From Nectonema munidae (taxonomy: Eukaryota > Nematomorpha > Nectonematoida > Nectonematidae), in NCBI GenBank assembly GCA_030549495.1, contig JAUIRK010000842.1, forward strand, positions 1 to 64,000: 64,000 nucleotides of DNA, in the 5' to 3' direction. Positions 11,074 to 20,009 of this stretch are shown here, piece after piece. Within the stretch, counting starts at the first letter, position 1. Each line of letters opens with the position of its first letter. The translations under genes were made by a program, and so were the position numbers. The notes beneath the pieces were generated by a model, which was not told the origin of the DNA, searched no databases, and saw only the letters and a program-made list of their open reading frames with translations.

Positions 11074-12849
11074 TCATGAATTTTCGCAAAATGTACAACT
11101 TACAGTTTTTTTTTCACAGGAGTGTTCTTTACAGCACGCTTTCAAACAAGTGTTGCATCTTTTTCTTGTAGACTTCTTACAAATGAAACATCTTCTTGGA
11201 GTTTCTTGCGCTGTTCTATTTAGATCAGATGAAACGGGCGCATACGATAAAAAATAACGTATTACATGCTTTATTTCGGTAGAGAGATGTGGATTTTTTA
11301 ACCTTTTTTCCATGTTAGCTGCTGAAAGTTTTTCCCCTAAGACTTTTAGAAAAGTTTTTCTTGACTGACAATATCCATTTTTCTTTGCCATTATGTAAGC
11401 ATTTAGGCATGAAACATCAAGCATGTTAAAAAATATGATTAATGGCCAGCGTACAGTTTTTCTTCTGACTGTATATTCTTCTACATTTTCGTCCATTAGA
11501 TCGACGCCACCTTTTGTTTTATTGTAAAAGTTTATGAGATCTGGTACTCTTTTTTCATTAGCGAAATCCGAAGAAAAAAAGTTGCTTGACAAAAGACACA
11601 CGGTTTTGTTCTTTTTTGGAGCATAAGACATAATTACTATTTTGTTTTTATTATCATACTTAAAAACTGTTGAGTTTATTTCTCTACCTTTTGAATTTTT
11701 GAATGATAATGGAAGTTCTTTTTTATTTTGACGAATCGTTCCTACTAAAGTAAGTTTTTTTTCAAGAAGTTTCACTGCTAGACTATGACTTATAAAGAAG
11801 TTGTCAAGCGTGATATTTCTTCCTGTTTTTTCAAAAGGCTTCACCAACTCGAGGCAAACTTTTTCAGCTAAATTTATTGTTCTTGCATTATTTTCTCTAC
11901 CCAAATAAATTATTCCGTTGAGAGCATAGCTTGAGTTTGCCTCACAAATCCAAAATATCTTTAGTCCATATTTTTTGGGTTTTGAAGGCATGTATGTTTT
12001 GCCAGGTATTTTACCTCGATACCCAACTAATTGCTCGTCTATTGTTAGAAATTCTTCAGGAATGTAGTGACGTCTTTGTGAAAGTAGAAACAGTTCCCAT
12101 ACTTCCCTTATAGCCGCAAGTTTGTCGTTCTCTTTTCTTTGACTTCTTGTAATAAGATTGTCAAACCTTAGACACCTAAGGAAAAGTTTCATACGCGAAA
12201 ACGCCATACAGGCTTTATAAAAAGGCTTGCTATCTTTTTCTTTATAAAAATCGTTCAAATCACAAAAATTGTCGCGATCCGCACCTGCTCTGATAAGAAA
12301 ACCAATTGAAGCTTCAAACTCATCATAAGTAAACTTTGAGAATAATTTTGAAGAAAACTTAGATGGATTTGAAGCCTTGATCATAAAAAGTTTTTGATTT
12401 GTAAATCTTAGAATATGTCTTCTAATTTCTTCAGGTAAAGTCAAATCAAATAATTCTTTTTCGTCGACGCTTTTTGTACAGGTTCTTGCTTTCTCTGTGA
12501 CAATATTACGCTTCAAACGCACAATATTATCTTTCAATTTATAATCCCACTTTACATCACCTACAGCTTCTTCTTCTCCTTCTTCTTCATTAGAAAGGGA
12601 ATCATCTGTACTTTCATTTTCAGAAAAAACAACTATATCTTCTGAATCTTCCTCTAAAGTTCGGAGATTATTATTCATGTCAAAATTCTCTTCAACGTTT
12701 TCATCATCGCTTGAAAAATTTGAAAATTCTATAGATTCTGAAATATCTAAATCATCGTCACATAATTTGCTAATTTTTAATAAGCTACAGGCTTCAATAA
12801 AGGTCTTTCGTTTATTCATAGTGTACAAAAAATTGAGAAAAAAAATCAA
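11074..12849 (-). CDS. piggyBac transposase, intact 591 aa
   Basis: It cuts and rejoins DNA at TTAA sites. It has a highly acidic N-terminal region (about residues 30-95), then the DDE_Tnp_1_7 (piggyBac) core. The catalytic residues are visible at D271 ('LTIDEQLVGYRG'), D349 ('NITLDNFF') and D450 with D453 ('KGGVDLMDE'), close to positions 268, 346 and 447 of the classic piggyBac transposase. The C-terminus (about 553-588) is a cysteine-rich domain, 'CFICKKSTRKRCNTCLKACC' onward, typical of the family's DNA-binding tail. Length is normal. The true start may be M11 ('MNKRKTF') because the first ten residues are hydrophobic and atypical. No stop or frameshift is seen. Confidence 0.95.
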   Translation of the reverse strand: MIFFLNFLYTMNKRKTFIEACSLLKISKLCDDDLDISESIEFSNFSSDDENVEENFDMNNNLRTLEEDSEDIVVFSENESTDDSLSNEEEGEEEAVGDVKWDYKLKDNIVRLKRNIVTEKARTCTKSVDEKELFDLTLPEEIRRHILRFTNQKLFMIKASNPSKFSSKLFSKFTYDEFEASIGFLIRAGADRDNFCDLNDFYKEKDSKPFYKACMAFSRMKLFLRCLRFDNLITRSQRKENDKLAAIREVWELFLLSQRRHYIPEEFLTIDEQLVGYRGKIPGKTYMPSKPKKYGLKIFWICEANSSYALNGIIYLGRENNARTINLAEKVCLELVKPFEKTGRNITLDNFFISHSLAVKLLEKKLTLVGTIRQNKKELPLSFKNSKGREINSTVFKYDNKNKIVIMSYAPKKNKTVCLLSSNFFSSDFANEKRVPDLINFYNKTKGGVDLMDENVEEYTVRRKTVRWPLIIFFNMLDVSCLNAYIMAKKNGYCQSRKTFLKVLGEKLSAANMEKRLKNPHLSTEIKHVIRYFLSYAPVSSDLNRTAQETPRRCFICKKSTRKRCNTCLKACCKEHSCEKKTVSCTFCENS

Positions 12850-13015
12850 TAATGAAATGAAAGGAAGCAGAGAGAGTGTGCAACAAGATATTGTGTCTCA
12901 TTCAATCATGACAACCGGAAAGAGTTTCTGTGACAATTCTTCTTTACTAAATGCCAATGCATGAAACAACCCTTGTACCTATATTAAAAGCTATGCATGA
13001 ATTTATATAGAAAGA

Positions 13016-13215
13016 CGTTGACTACAAAATGTAGTCAACTTCACTATATATGAAAAACATAGAATAACTCTCTTCATCACAAACATTCAATACTGTTATT
13101 TTCATATATTTTAACCTGTTATACAAGCAAATTGTATGCGCAATTATGAAGTTTTTACTCAATTATTCAACGAGTTATAAATAATAATACTTTTGCTGAC
13201 TACATTTTGTAGTCA
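13016..13215. repeat. piggyBac subterminal palindromic repeats (two copies)
   Basis: TGACTACAAAATGTAGTCA lies near 13018-13036 and GACTACATTTTGTAGTC near 13198-13214, between the transposase start and the right end. They match the copy at 10972-10992. The spacing between them is about 180 bp, so the two ends of the element are asymmetric, as is common in piggyBac. Confidence 0.8.
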
Positions 13216-13299
13216 ATTATCCTGATAAGGGTTAAGGTGTTCATCCCATTTCAACTTATTAGTGACTATTAACCCTAGAAAATTATGAGAACTAGATAA

Positions 13300-14008
13300 T
13301 ATGATGTTTTGGTTCATTAAAAAATTAGGAAGGGTTTTTTTGTTTGTGAAAAACATAAAAACAGTTTTTTATGATTTATGTTTAATTCATTTGATGAACA
13401 CCACTGAAATATTTTATCGATATTATAAGTGTACATATCATCGATCGATTTGTTATAGGCAGAAGTTTGTTTCAAGAGCAGTGAATATGGTAACAGTAAT
13501 GCTATATCATCGGCAAATGATATAATCTTAAGATTTAAGTTGGAATTAAAAACATCATTAATGTACACTATAAATAACAACGGGCCTAAAACAGACCCCT
13601 GTGGGACACCTTTTAATAAGGTTAGAGGATCAGAATAACAATTATTTATACAAACTATTTGTTTTCTTGAAGATAAATAAGATTTGAAAAACCTTATCGT
13701 TTTTTTTTATCAAAACCATAACGTTCTAGCTTTAGAAGGAGTTTATAGTGAGATATTGTATCAAAAGCCTTCGATATATCTAAAAAAATTGCAAGAACGT
13801 CGTCATTATTGTCTAAATACTCGTACAGAGTATTTGTTAGGAAACTATGTGCGAAGACAGTGGATGTATTAGCCCTGAAACCAAACTGTTTATCGTTTAA
13901 CAGATTGTTTACAGTAAAAAAATTTGAAACCTGTAGATAAATAATTTTTTCAAACAACTTAGAGATTGTGCTTATCAACGAAATAGGCCGATAATTCGCA
14001 ATATTATA
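13300..14008 (-). pseudogene. LINE reverse transcriptase core
   Basis: Two frames on the minus strand cover the RT palm. 13978-13694 has 'FGFRANTSTVFAHSF' and 'AIFLDISKAFDTISH' (first catalytic Asp). After a short damaged stretch comes 'KGVPQGSVLGPLLFIVYIND', then 13580-13317 has 'IISFADDIALLLP' (catalytic D-D pair). The order and motifs are those of a non-LTR element. At least one frame change separates the two. It is part of the LINE at 10325-15420. Confidence 0.85.
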
Positions 14009-14479
14009 TTTTTAGTATACAAGATATTTGTAGATGAAGATATAAAAAGATTTAATATTTTTAACATATTATTTCTAAATAACTAAGTTTGACTGATGAA
14101 ACATTTTAAATATGTAATACAGCATATGTTTATTTATTTTTTGTTTGAAAGCACGAGCCTATAATTCCCTTATTTGGACAGAGTCCTGTGTTTTTTTGAC
14201 AAATTTGTAAGTTATATCACATTTTATGAAATTTCTCCCTATATACATGAATAATTGCTAGCTATATAACAATTACTAAAAATAAGAAATGAATACATTT
14301 ACTTTATCAGGATTAATATTATCAGAACAAAGAAATATAGTTCAAAGCATGTATTGAGACACGAAGAAAAATATCTTTGCTGTGTGTAAAGAGGAAATGA
14401 AAAATTGAAGCAACATGTGTTTCTATGTATGAAAAAAACAACAATGAGAAGCTGTCTACTTTTTGAAATCTCTTCATCA

Positions 14480-14677
14480 TGATATTACTGCACGCTCATC
14501 ATTTTGTAATATGATCTTTTTGTTTTCTCTATTTATTAAATTAAATCATAGCTGAGTATGCTTGTTGACCCCTTTTTAAAAATTATAGACCCCCTGCAAT
14601 ATATTTTTGTGCAGAGACCCCTAAATAATTCACATTGACCCCTGGGGGGTCTATATGGACCACTTTGGGAAACACCG
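14480..14677. mobile_element. hAT-type end fragment inserted in the LINE
   Basis: The right border reads CACTTTGGGAAACACCG, the reverse of the CGGTGTTTCCCAAAGTGG ends of many hAT MITEs, and is followed by GTCTAAAC, a typical 8-bp hAT target. The body repeats GACCCC words. A matching left end was not found between 14008 and 14480, so the element is truncated or badly decayed. Confidence 0.5.
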
Positions 14678-15052
14678 GTCTAAACTCTTACATAAAATTT
14701 TCATTTTTTTTACAAAACTCCTTATATTTTCTTTTTTGAGTAATCAATTTTATGTTCTCTAGTTTTTTATATATTTTTTGCTACATTGAATCCCGTTTTT
14801 TGATCAGATTCATTAACTCAAGTGTTGCCCATTCTGAGCGTTTGTGTTTATATTTTGAATTGGAAGAAATTATTATGTTTGCTGTAGACTTTTTAACACT
14901 TTTAAAAAGTTAAGAATTAATCCTACCAATTAGTTTTTCTAGATTATTTTCATAGCTTTTGATATAATTAATTGAACTGATCAAACTTTCGAATTTATTT
15001 TTTTGAATTTGGCAAAAATTTTGAGATCTACGACTCCATTTAAAGTTATAGT

Positions 15053-15265
15053 CTAAACTGAGAAGAATAGGAACGTGCTCGGATTAAAAAGTCTCAACAT
15101 TGAAACTTGATAAGAATGCGCATTAGAAGTGAAGATTTTATCAATCAAAGTAAAAGATCCATAACGCGGGGCTTTTGTTACGCAAGGAGGGTAATTATAC
15201 CGACTCATTAAATTTAAAAATGTATAAAAATAGGGTTTCTTCAAATAAATTAATATTGAAATCAA
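15053..15265 (-). pseudogene. LINE endonuclease fragment
   Basis: The segment 'YGSFTLIDKIFTSNAHSYQV' resembles the SxxTxIDxIFTN block near the end of the apurinic-like endonuclease domain of non-LTR elements. Its place upstream (minus strand) of the linker and RT pieces fits one LINE. The ISDH motif that should follow is not clear. Confidence 0.55.
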
Positions 15266-15544
15266 CCAATATTATTGATTCATTATCATTTTTGCTAGCA
15301 AAAGTTTTCAAAAAAATTTCAAATAGAGAAAGAAAATATAGTGTTTTGTATCACTGGGTGATATGGAAACTGTGGACTGCAAAGTACCTACAAATGAATC
15401 ATTTTTATTATTCCAAATGAAATCACTTAAGTCAGTTGAACTAGTAGTGATTATTGCGAAGTAATAATTCTAGTTTTCTTGTAATATTTTTCTTTAAATT
15501 CTCAAATATTTTCTGCTTCAAGGGACTCTTCATTTAAAACGTAT

Positions 15545-15700
15545 GATGATCAAAAGGCAATTCTCTATCCCTGCAATGTTTACAAGCTAAAACAGATATA
15601 GTACATGTTTTCATCGAGAAAGCACATTTGAGCCGCTTGTATCGAACTATGAGGAAAGTAGGCTTGATGTTGGATCGAACACAAGAATGTGTTTGAAACT
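15545..15700 (-). repeat. tRNA-derived SINE fragment, copy 1
   Basis: About 100 bp match the SINE body at 16440-16545 (shared words include AGCACATTTG, GCTTATATCGAACTA-like and GATCGAAC). The tRNA-like head is degraded. Confidence 0.5.
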
Positions 15701-16025
15701 TGATACAAAATAGCTAAAAACATTGACTTCTCCAATACTAATTTATAGTACAAGGAAGAAATTTAAACGTTCAAAAACAATACCGCTGAAAATGATTATT
15801 AGAAATTTAATTGTAGTAAAGTTTAAAAAACATAATTTAAACACAAATGTATCTTCATTTATATACATATCAAACAAAGCAAATATTCTTATAAAATCTA
15901 AAAATGTTGTCTCCCTTTTATATATGTCAAATCATATAAACAGATGAATTGCGATGTAAAATGGATTATGGTGATTAAAATTATGAGGGGTTGTCTCCCC
16001 TATTTTTTATCTCTTGAGATTTTTC

Positions 16026-16213
16026 TAGATGTATACGAAATTTTCCTTCAATTTAGCGCACCTTGGCATCAGGAAAAACTTTTGAGTTTTTAGATGTAGC
16101 TAAAAAAGAGTAGCAAATATAATAGATGTATACGAAATTTTCCTTCAATTTAGCGCACCTTGGCATCAGGAAAAACTTTTGAGTTTTTAGATGTAGCTAA
16201 AAAAGAGTAGCAA
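16026..16213. repeat. 97-bp direct tandem duplication
   Basis: A unit starting TAGATGTATACGAAATTTTC and ending in AAAAAAGAGTAGCAAA occurs twice in a row with a 97-bp period (16026 and 16123). The copies are virtually identical, so the duplication is recent. No coding content. Confidence 0.9.
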
Positions 16214-16389
16214 AATATAATTTTTATCTTTAGTAGACCCTTCGTCATTTGCAGAGATTTGTGAAGATTTTAGAGAAATCCCCGATTTTATTGCGTTTGT
16301 GATACTTAGCGTTTTTGACAGAACCCTCAACTCGGAGATGGAGCTTAAAGTCACTAAAGTAGCCAAAATATTTAGTGATTTAGGCTTGT

Positions 16390-16610
16390 AGATTGAAGGA
16401 ATGTTGGCCGGATTTGGGTTTGGCACCAATAGTAACAATAGGAGATCGTATGGTAAAGGTATACCATGTGGTGTTTTCATTGAGAGAGCACATTTGCGCT
16501 GCTTATATCGAACTACGAGAAAGTGGGCTCGATGGGGGATCGAACCCAAGACCTTTAGTTATAGAAACACAGTATCTAATCAACCTTACTCACGCCCCTT
16601 CTTTTAAAAT
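16390..16610 (-). repeat. tRNA-derived SINE, copy 2
   Basis: On the minus strand the head at about 16605-16535 looks like a tRNA. It has a good RNA polymerase III B box, GGTTCGATCCC, and an A-box-like stretch about 35 bp upstream. The T-arm is mostly pairable but acceptor and anticodon stems are not, so it is a tRNA-derived retroposon rather than a working tRNA. The body down to 16390 is shared with 15545-15700. Confidence 0.65.
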
Positions 16611-17343
16611 ATGGTTTTATAGTAGATGGCAGAATTAATAGTACTGAAATTTCATCAAGATTTTGCGAAAAAATAATAGAAACAAAATTTTTAAAGGTGG
16701 AATGCCAGTGTTTCCATTCATCGGCTGATTTATCATTTTGCATGTTTCAGAATGCACGAACTTGTCCATAAGCAAGGATTGGTTGAAAGTAATTTGTCAT
16801 GAGTAGTAATAAAGATTTTGAGTAGTAATAAGTGTTTACTTTCAACAAATAACGCTAAGTGTGCAGGTTTGAAGTAAATGTCCATCGTTTAAAAGAGTCA
16901 TTTGTGGTAAGGTATTTAACATTAAGACGTTGATAAATTGATGTTAGTTGCAATAATAAATGTGACATTCACAAGTTAGTAATGTGGTCGAAAATATAAA
17001 AATTCCCCTACTTAATAAATTTTGAAAATTTAAAAAATCACCGCCTCCAATTTTTTTGAAGATGTTAGCATTTCTATGAACCTTATGATCAAATGCATCC
17101 TTAAAATCCCTTTTCTTCTCTTTATCGAAACATTTTAGCCTAAAAATCAGAACTCCATGAATAGTATCTGTACAACTCGTGTACACGCATAATTCGAAAG
17201 TTTTTATAACTTCATTATCGTCCCTTACAGTTTCTTCCACGAATGCTAAGTTTGAGATTTATATATTTCCTTTATTCCCAAGTTTCTATTACAAAACTTA
17301 TTTTTTATTCACTCTTGTACAAAGGAATTGATTTTATTTTTAG
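16611..17343. other. Non-coding stretch
   Basis: A 98-codon minus-strand frame at 16944-17240 has no recognisable domain. Nothing else can be supported. Confidence 0.4.
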
Positions 17344-17502
17344 GGTTCTTGATTCTCAAACTCAAGCAGTCAAATGATCTTAGAAATTTAGAAAGTCAAT
17401 TTGAGCCGCTCTCTATTTGTGAGGAATCAACAGTCCATGAAGTTGTTCTTCAAGAAATAGCCTCAGGTTTCGTTGATTTATTTAATTCAGGAAGATATGT
17501 CT
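17344..17502 (+). CDS. Candidate upstream exon (possibly of Barentsz)
   Basis: An acceptor TTTATTTTTAG is followed by a 159-nt open stretch that reads without a stop (segments 'LRNLESQFEPLSICEE' and 'VLQEIASGFVDLF') to a donor CT|GTAAAA. It enters with two bases and leaves with one, which fits the next candidate exon at 19244. The protein is not recognised. It could instead belong to another gene or be chance. Confidence 0.28.
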
Positions 17503-17519
17503 GTAAAATAAACTAGCCC

Positions 17520-18240
17520 AGAAATCGTGCGTTGCATGTTAAATCGAAAACGCATTTTATAACTCTTGCCAGAATTAATGATCAATCGCATATATTTTAG
17601 ATATACTTTTATAATAAGATGTTGTGTATAGGATTGGTTAGCTCATAACTTTATTTAAGTTCAAATACTGAACTTGTCATAAAGATATAGTTTGAGCTAA
17701 AGCCATCCTTGCTAAAGAAATAAGAGACATCTGATTCAGAAAAGAGCTATCCTCCAAAAAGTTCTAGAATAAGTTGTTACCGAGCACTGCATCATACTAC
17801 GTTAAACGAGATCTAGTGATTGCACGATTAATCGGAATCGAGAACCCTAAGAATTGTGTTTTTCAAGCATCGGAATCTTGTCGAGAGAATTTACTACTCT
17901 TCTCGATTCCTTGAAATGGAAAAGGACAGATGGCTGATGAGCATTTAAGTCTTCCGTTACTTTAAATTTTGCCCCTAACGTTACATTATACATGAAAATT
18001 TTTAAGTCACATTTTTATATATAAAATTTTGCTTGAAAAAGAAAAATCAGTTTTTATTTGAATTTTTAAAGAATTTCTTTTAATAAACGGCTATTTTAAA
18101 GAGCTACTTGTATAAGTACAGTCAGCTCATTACCACTAGAGTTTTGATCTTCGCATAGAGAGGATTATTGTCTATTAACTTAACTTGTTCAACATCGAGT
18201 TGGTATTTAGAATTGACTTGTTTCTTTAGAAGTGCTTGAT
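17520..18240. other. Non-coding stretch
   Basis: No open frame with a recognisable domain and no clear repeat ends. It may include flanking sequence of the gypsy fossil at 18240-18830, but no LTR was identified. Confidence 0.4.
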
Positions 18241-18830
18241 TTGATGGAACTAGGCTGGGAGTTGATATCCATTGGATGTTCGCCTTTGAAACTTAAACAT
18301 TCTTTCATGTGGAGTTTCGTTTGTTGTCGTTGAAAGGAGCGATCTCATGCTGTCTAGTGCCATAGAAATTGCAGCTTTCAAATTAGATATTTGTAATTTT
18401 TTTGAATGTAAATTACATTCAATTGCTTTCCAGAGAACTTTATTACAGCGTTTCACCTGCCCATTCCCTTGTGGATTATAGCTTGAAGATCTACTTTGGC
18501 ATTCACCCAACTCGTCAGGAATGATTGCAACTCTTTAGAAAGGAACGAAGATCCTTTTTCTGAATGAATGTAAGCAGGATAGCCGAAAATACAGAACAAC
18601 TGCGTTAAGCAACCGATAACGCTCCGGCTTGATGCATCTTTTGTTGCAAACGCAAAACGAAAACGTGAGTATTCGTCTATTATAATTGAGTGAGTTTTTT
18701 TCCAAACGTCATCGCTTGAGTCCATACTGAAAGCATATTTTAAATCAAGAAGAATCATGATCGGGATCAGCATCGTACAAAATTTTAGTATCGTTCCATC
18801 ACTAATACATAGCATACCTGATAAGTATTA
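18240..18830 (-). pseudogene. Fossil Ty3/gypsy integrase fragment
   Basis: The minus strand carries part of a retroviral-type integrase core of the Ty3/gypsy group; recognisable blocks include 'DEYSRF' and 'YNPQGNGQ'. No gag, protease, reverse transcriptase or LTRs were found around it, so this is an old, isolated and broken fragment. Confidence 0.75.
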
Positions 18831-19243
18831 AGTAGCTTGACGCCATGAAGGGAATTGCATACTTTGTCCACGATTCTGCCTTATGAGAAGGATAAAACAC
18901 AAAGCTTCACAAATATTATATATATTTTTTTTAGTTACTTTATAATAATATGAAATTCTATATTGACATAAAATATTTAAAAATGAGACGTATGTCAAAA
19001 GTATGATGACGAGGTCGATTTTACCTTGTATTTATCGTGATATTCTAAGATATATCATTCTTCAATGTTATTTATGCAGATAATGATGATATAAAAATCC
19101 TTCATATGATTTTTCACCGGGATTCGTAGGAAACTTCAGTCTACATAGATTTTCGTTAAGAACGCCTATTGCATATTATTTGATTCTTTTTTAAATAATT
19201 TTCCATTCATTTCAAAAATGTTTCTTTTTTTATTATTTTTTAG

Positions 19244-19354
19244 TGAACATTCAAGAGAAAGAAAGAGAAGAAGTAACTAACTTTGTGACTCCTTCAGATG
19301 AACAACATGTTAATGAAACAAATGAAGCCGTATTTTTACTTGAATCTTCTCAAT
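19244..19354 (+). CDS. Candidate acidic exon upstream of Barentsz
   Basis: A good acceptor (TTATTATTTTTTAG) precedes an open, glutamate-rich stretch containing 'EKEREEVTNFVTPSDEQHV', with possible donors at T|GTATTT (19355) or CAT|GTTAAT. CASC3 proteins have an acidic N-terminal region before the SELOR domain, so the position is plausible. The first donor does not give the right phase for 27081, while the second does. No start codon was identified. Confidence 0.3.
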
Positions 19355-20009
19355 GTATTTAAATTTAATATTAGTAGTTTGGCATGACAAGGCATCTGAG
19401 AAACGTTTTAAGACCTGTGTTGGTATTATTTTATGTGGATTTTTTTAAAGATTTATTCAGTATCAACTGCCAAGTCAAAATGCCCCAAAACGAAAACACA
19501 CTGTTTTCTTGCTTACCACACATTTTCTTTCCCTTTCAAATTTCTTTCTTTCTAGAAGGTGGCGAAAACCATGTGTTCAGAAATTATCTGTTAAGCGCTT
19601 TTAAGAATTTTTTGCCTAAATTTTTTGAATCTGATAAAGATAAAATGGTCATATAAGTTATATCTACTTCTCTTTTAAACTCCAATATTCTAAGAGGGGT
19701 ATTTATATACTCAAGTGTATACTATGTATAATATACATTTATATCAGAGGCGCACATCCTCAAATAAAAAAACTTTTTCATTATAATAATTTTTAAAATT
19801 TATTATAAAAGTTGTCAAGTGAACACACCACCATTATTACCCGATATTAAACCTGCACTCTCAGCTCCCAATTCCATTATAACCTCTGATAACGGTGGGG
19901 TTTTATCAAGTCGAATTATTTTGTTTGTAATTGTGATGGCATCACTCTTTCTAGCTCAGCAAGAGAACAAAACCATCCAAATATGATAGATTCCGCAATC
20001 AATCCTAAG

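Larger units (their letters stand above)
10930..13231 (-). mobile_element. Full-length piggyBac transposon
   Basis: A 2302-bp element bounded by TTAA target duplications (10926-10929 and 13232-13235). The inverted ends are CCCTTATTAGGAT and, on the other strand, CCCTTATCAGGAT (12 of 13 match). Palindromic subterminal repeats of the form GACTACA..TGTAGTC occur near both ends. One uninterrupted transposase frame fills most of the element. It sits inside a LINE coding region, so it inserted after that LINE. Ends, target duplication and ORF all look intact, which suggests a recent and possibly active element. Confidence 0.95.
10325..15420 (-). mobile_element. LINE (CR1/Jockey-like), interrupted by other insertions
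   Basis: Read on the minus strand the parts occur in the right order. Endonuclease C-terminal part: about 15420-15050, with 'TLIDKIFTSNAH'. Linker: about 15050-14690, with 'KRSEWATLELMNLIKKRDS'. Reverse transcriptase: 14008-13300, with 'NYRPISLISTISKLFEK', 'QFGFRANTST', 'IFLDISKAFD', 'GVPQGSVLGPLLF' and the catalytic 'FADDIAL'. C-terminal region: 10957-10334. A full-length piggyBac (10930-13231) splits the C-terminal region, and a hAT-like fragment lies between linker and RT. The endonuclease N-terminus was not found. Several frame breaks exist outside the insertions. Confidence 0.82.

Noticed and set aside
16535-16605. Functional tRNA gene
   Set aside because: The B box is good but acceptor and anticodon stems do not pair; a diverged partner at 15545 supports a SINE.
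16393-16638. 81-codon + strand frame
   Set aside because: It is the antisense of a tRNA-derived SINE with a clear B box on the minus strand; no protein similarity recognised.
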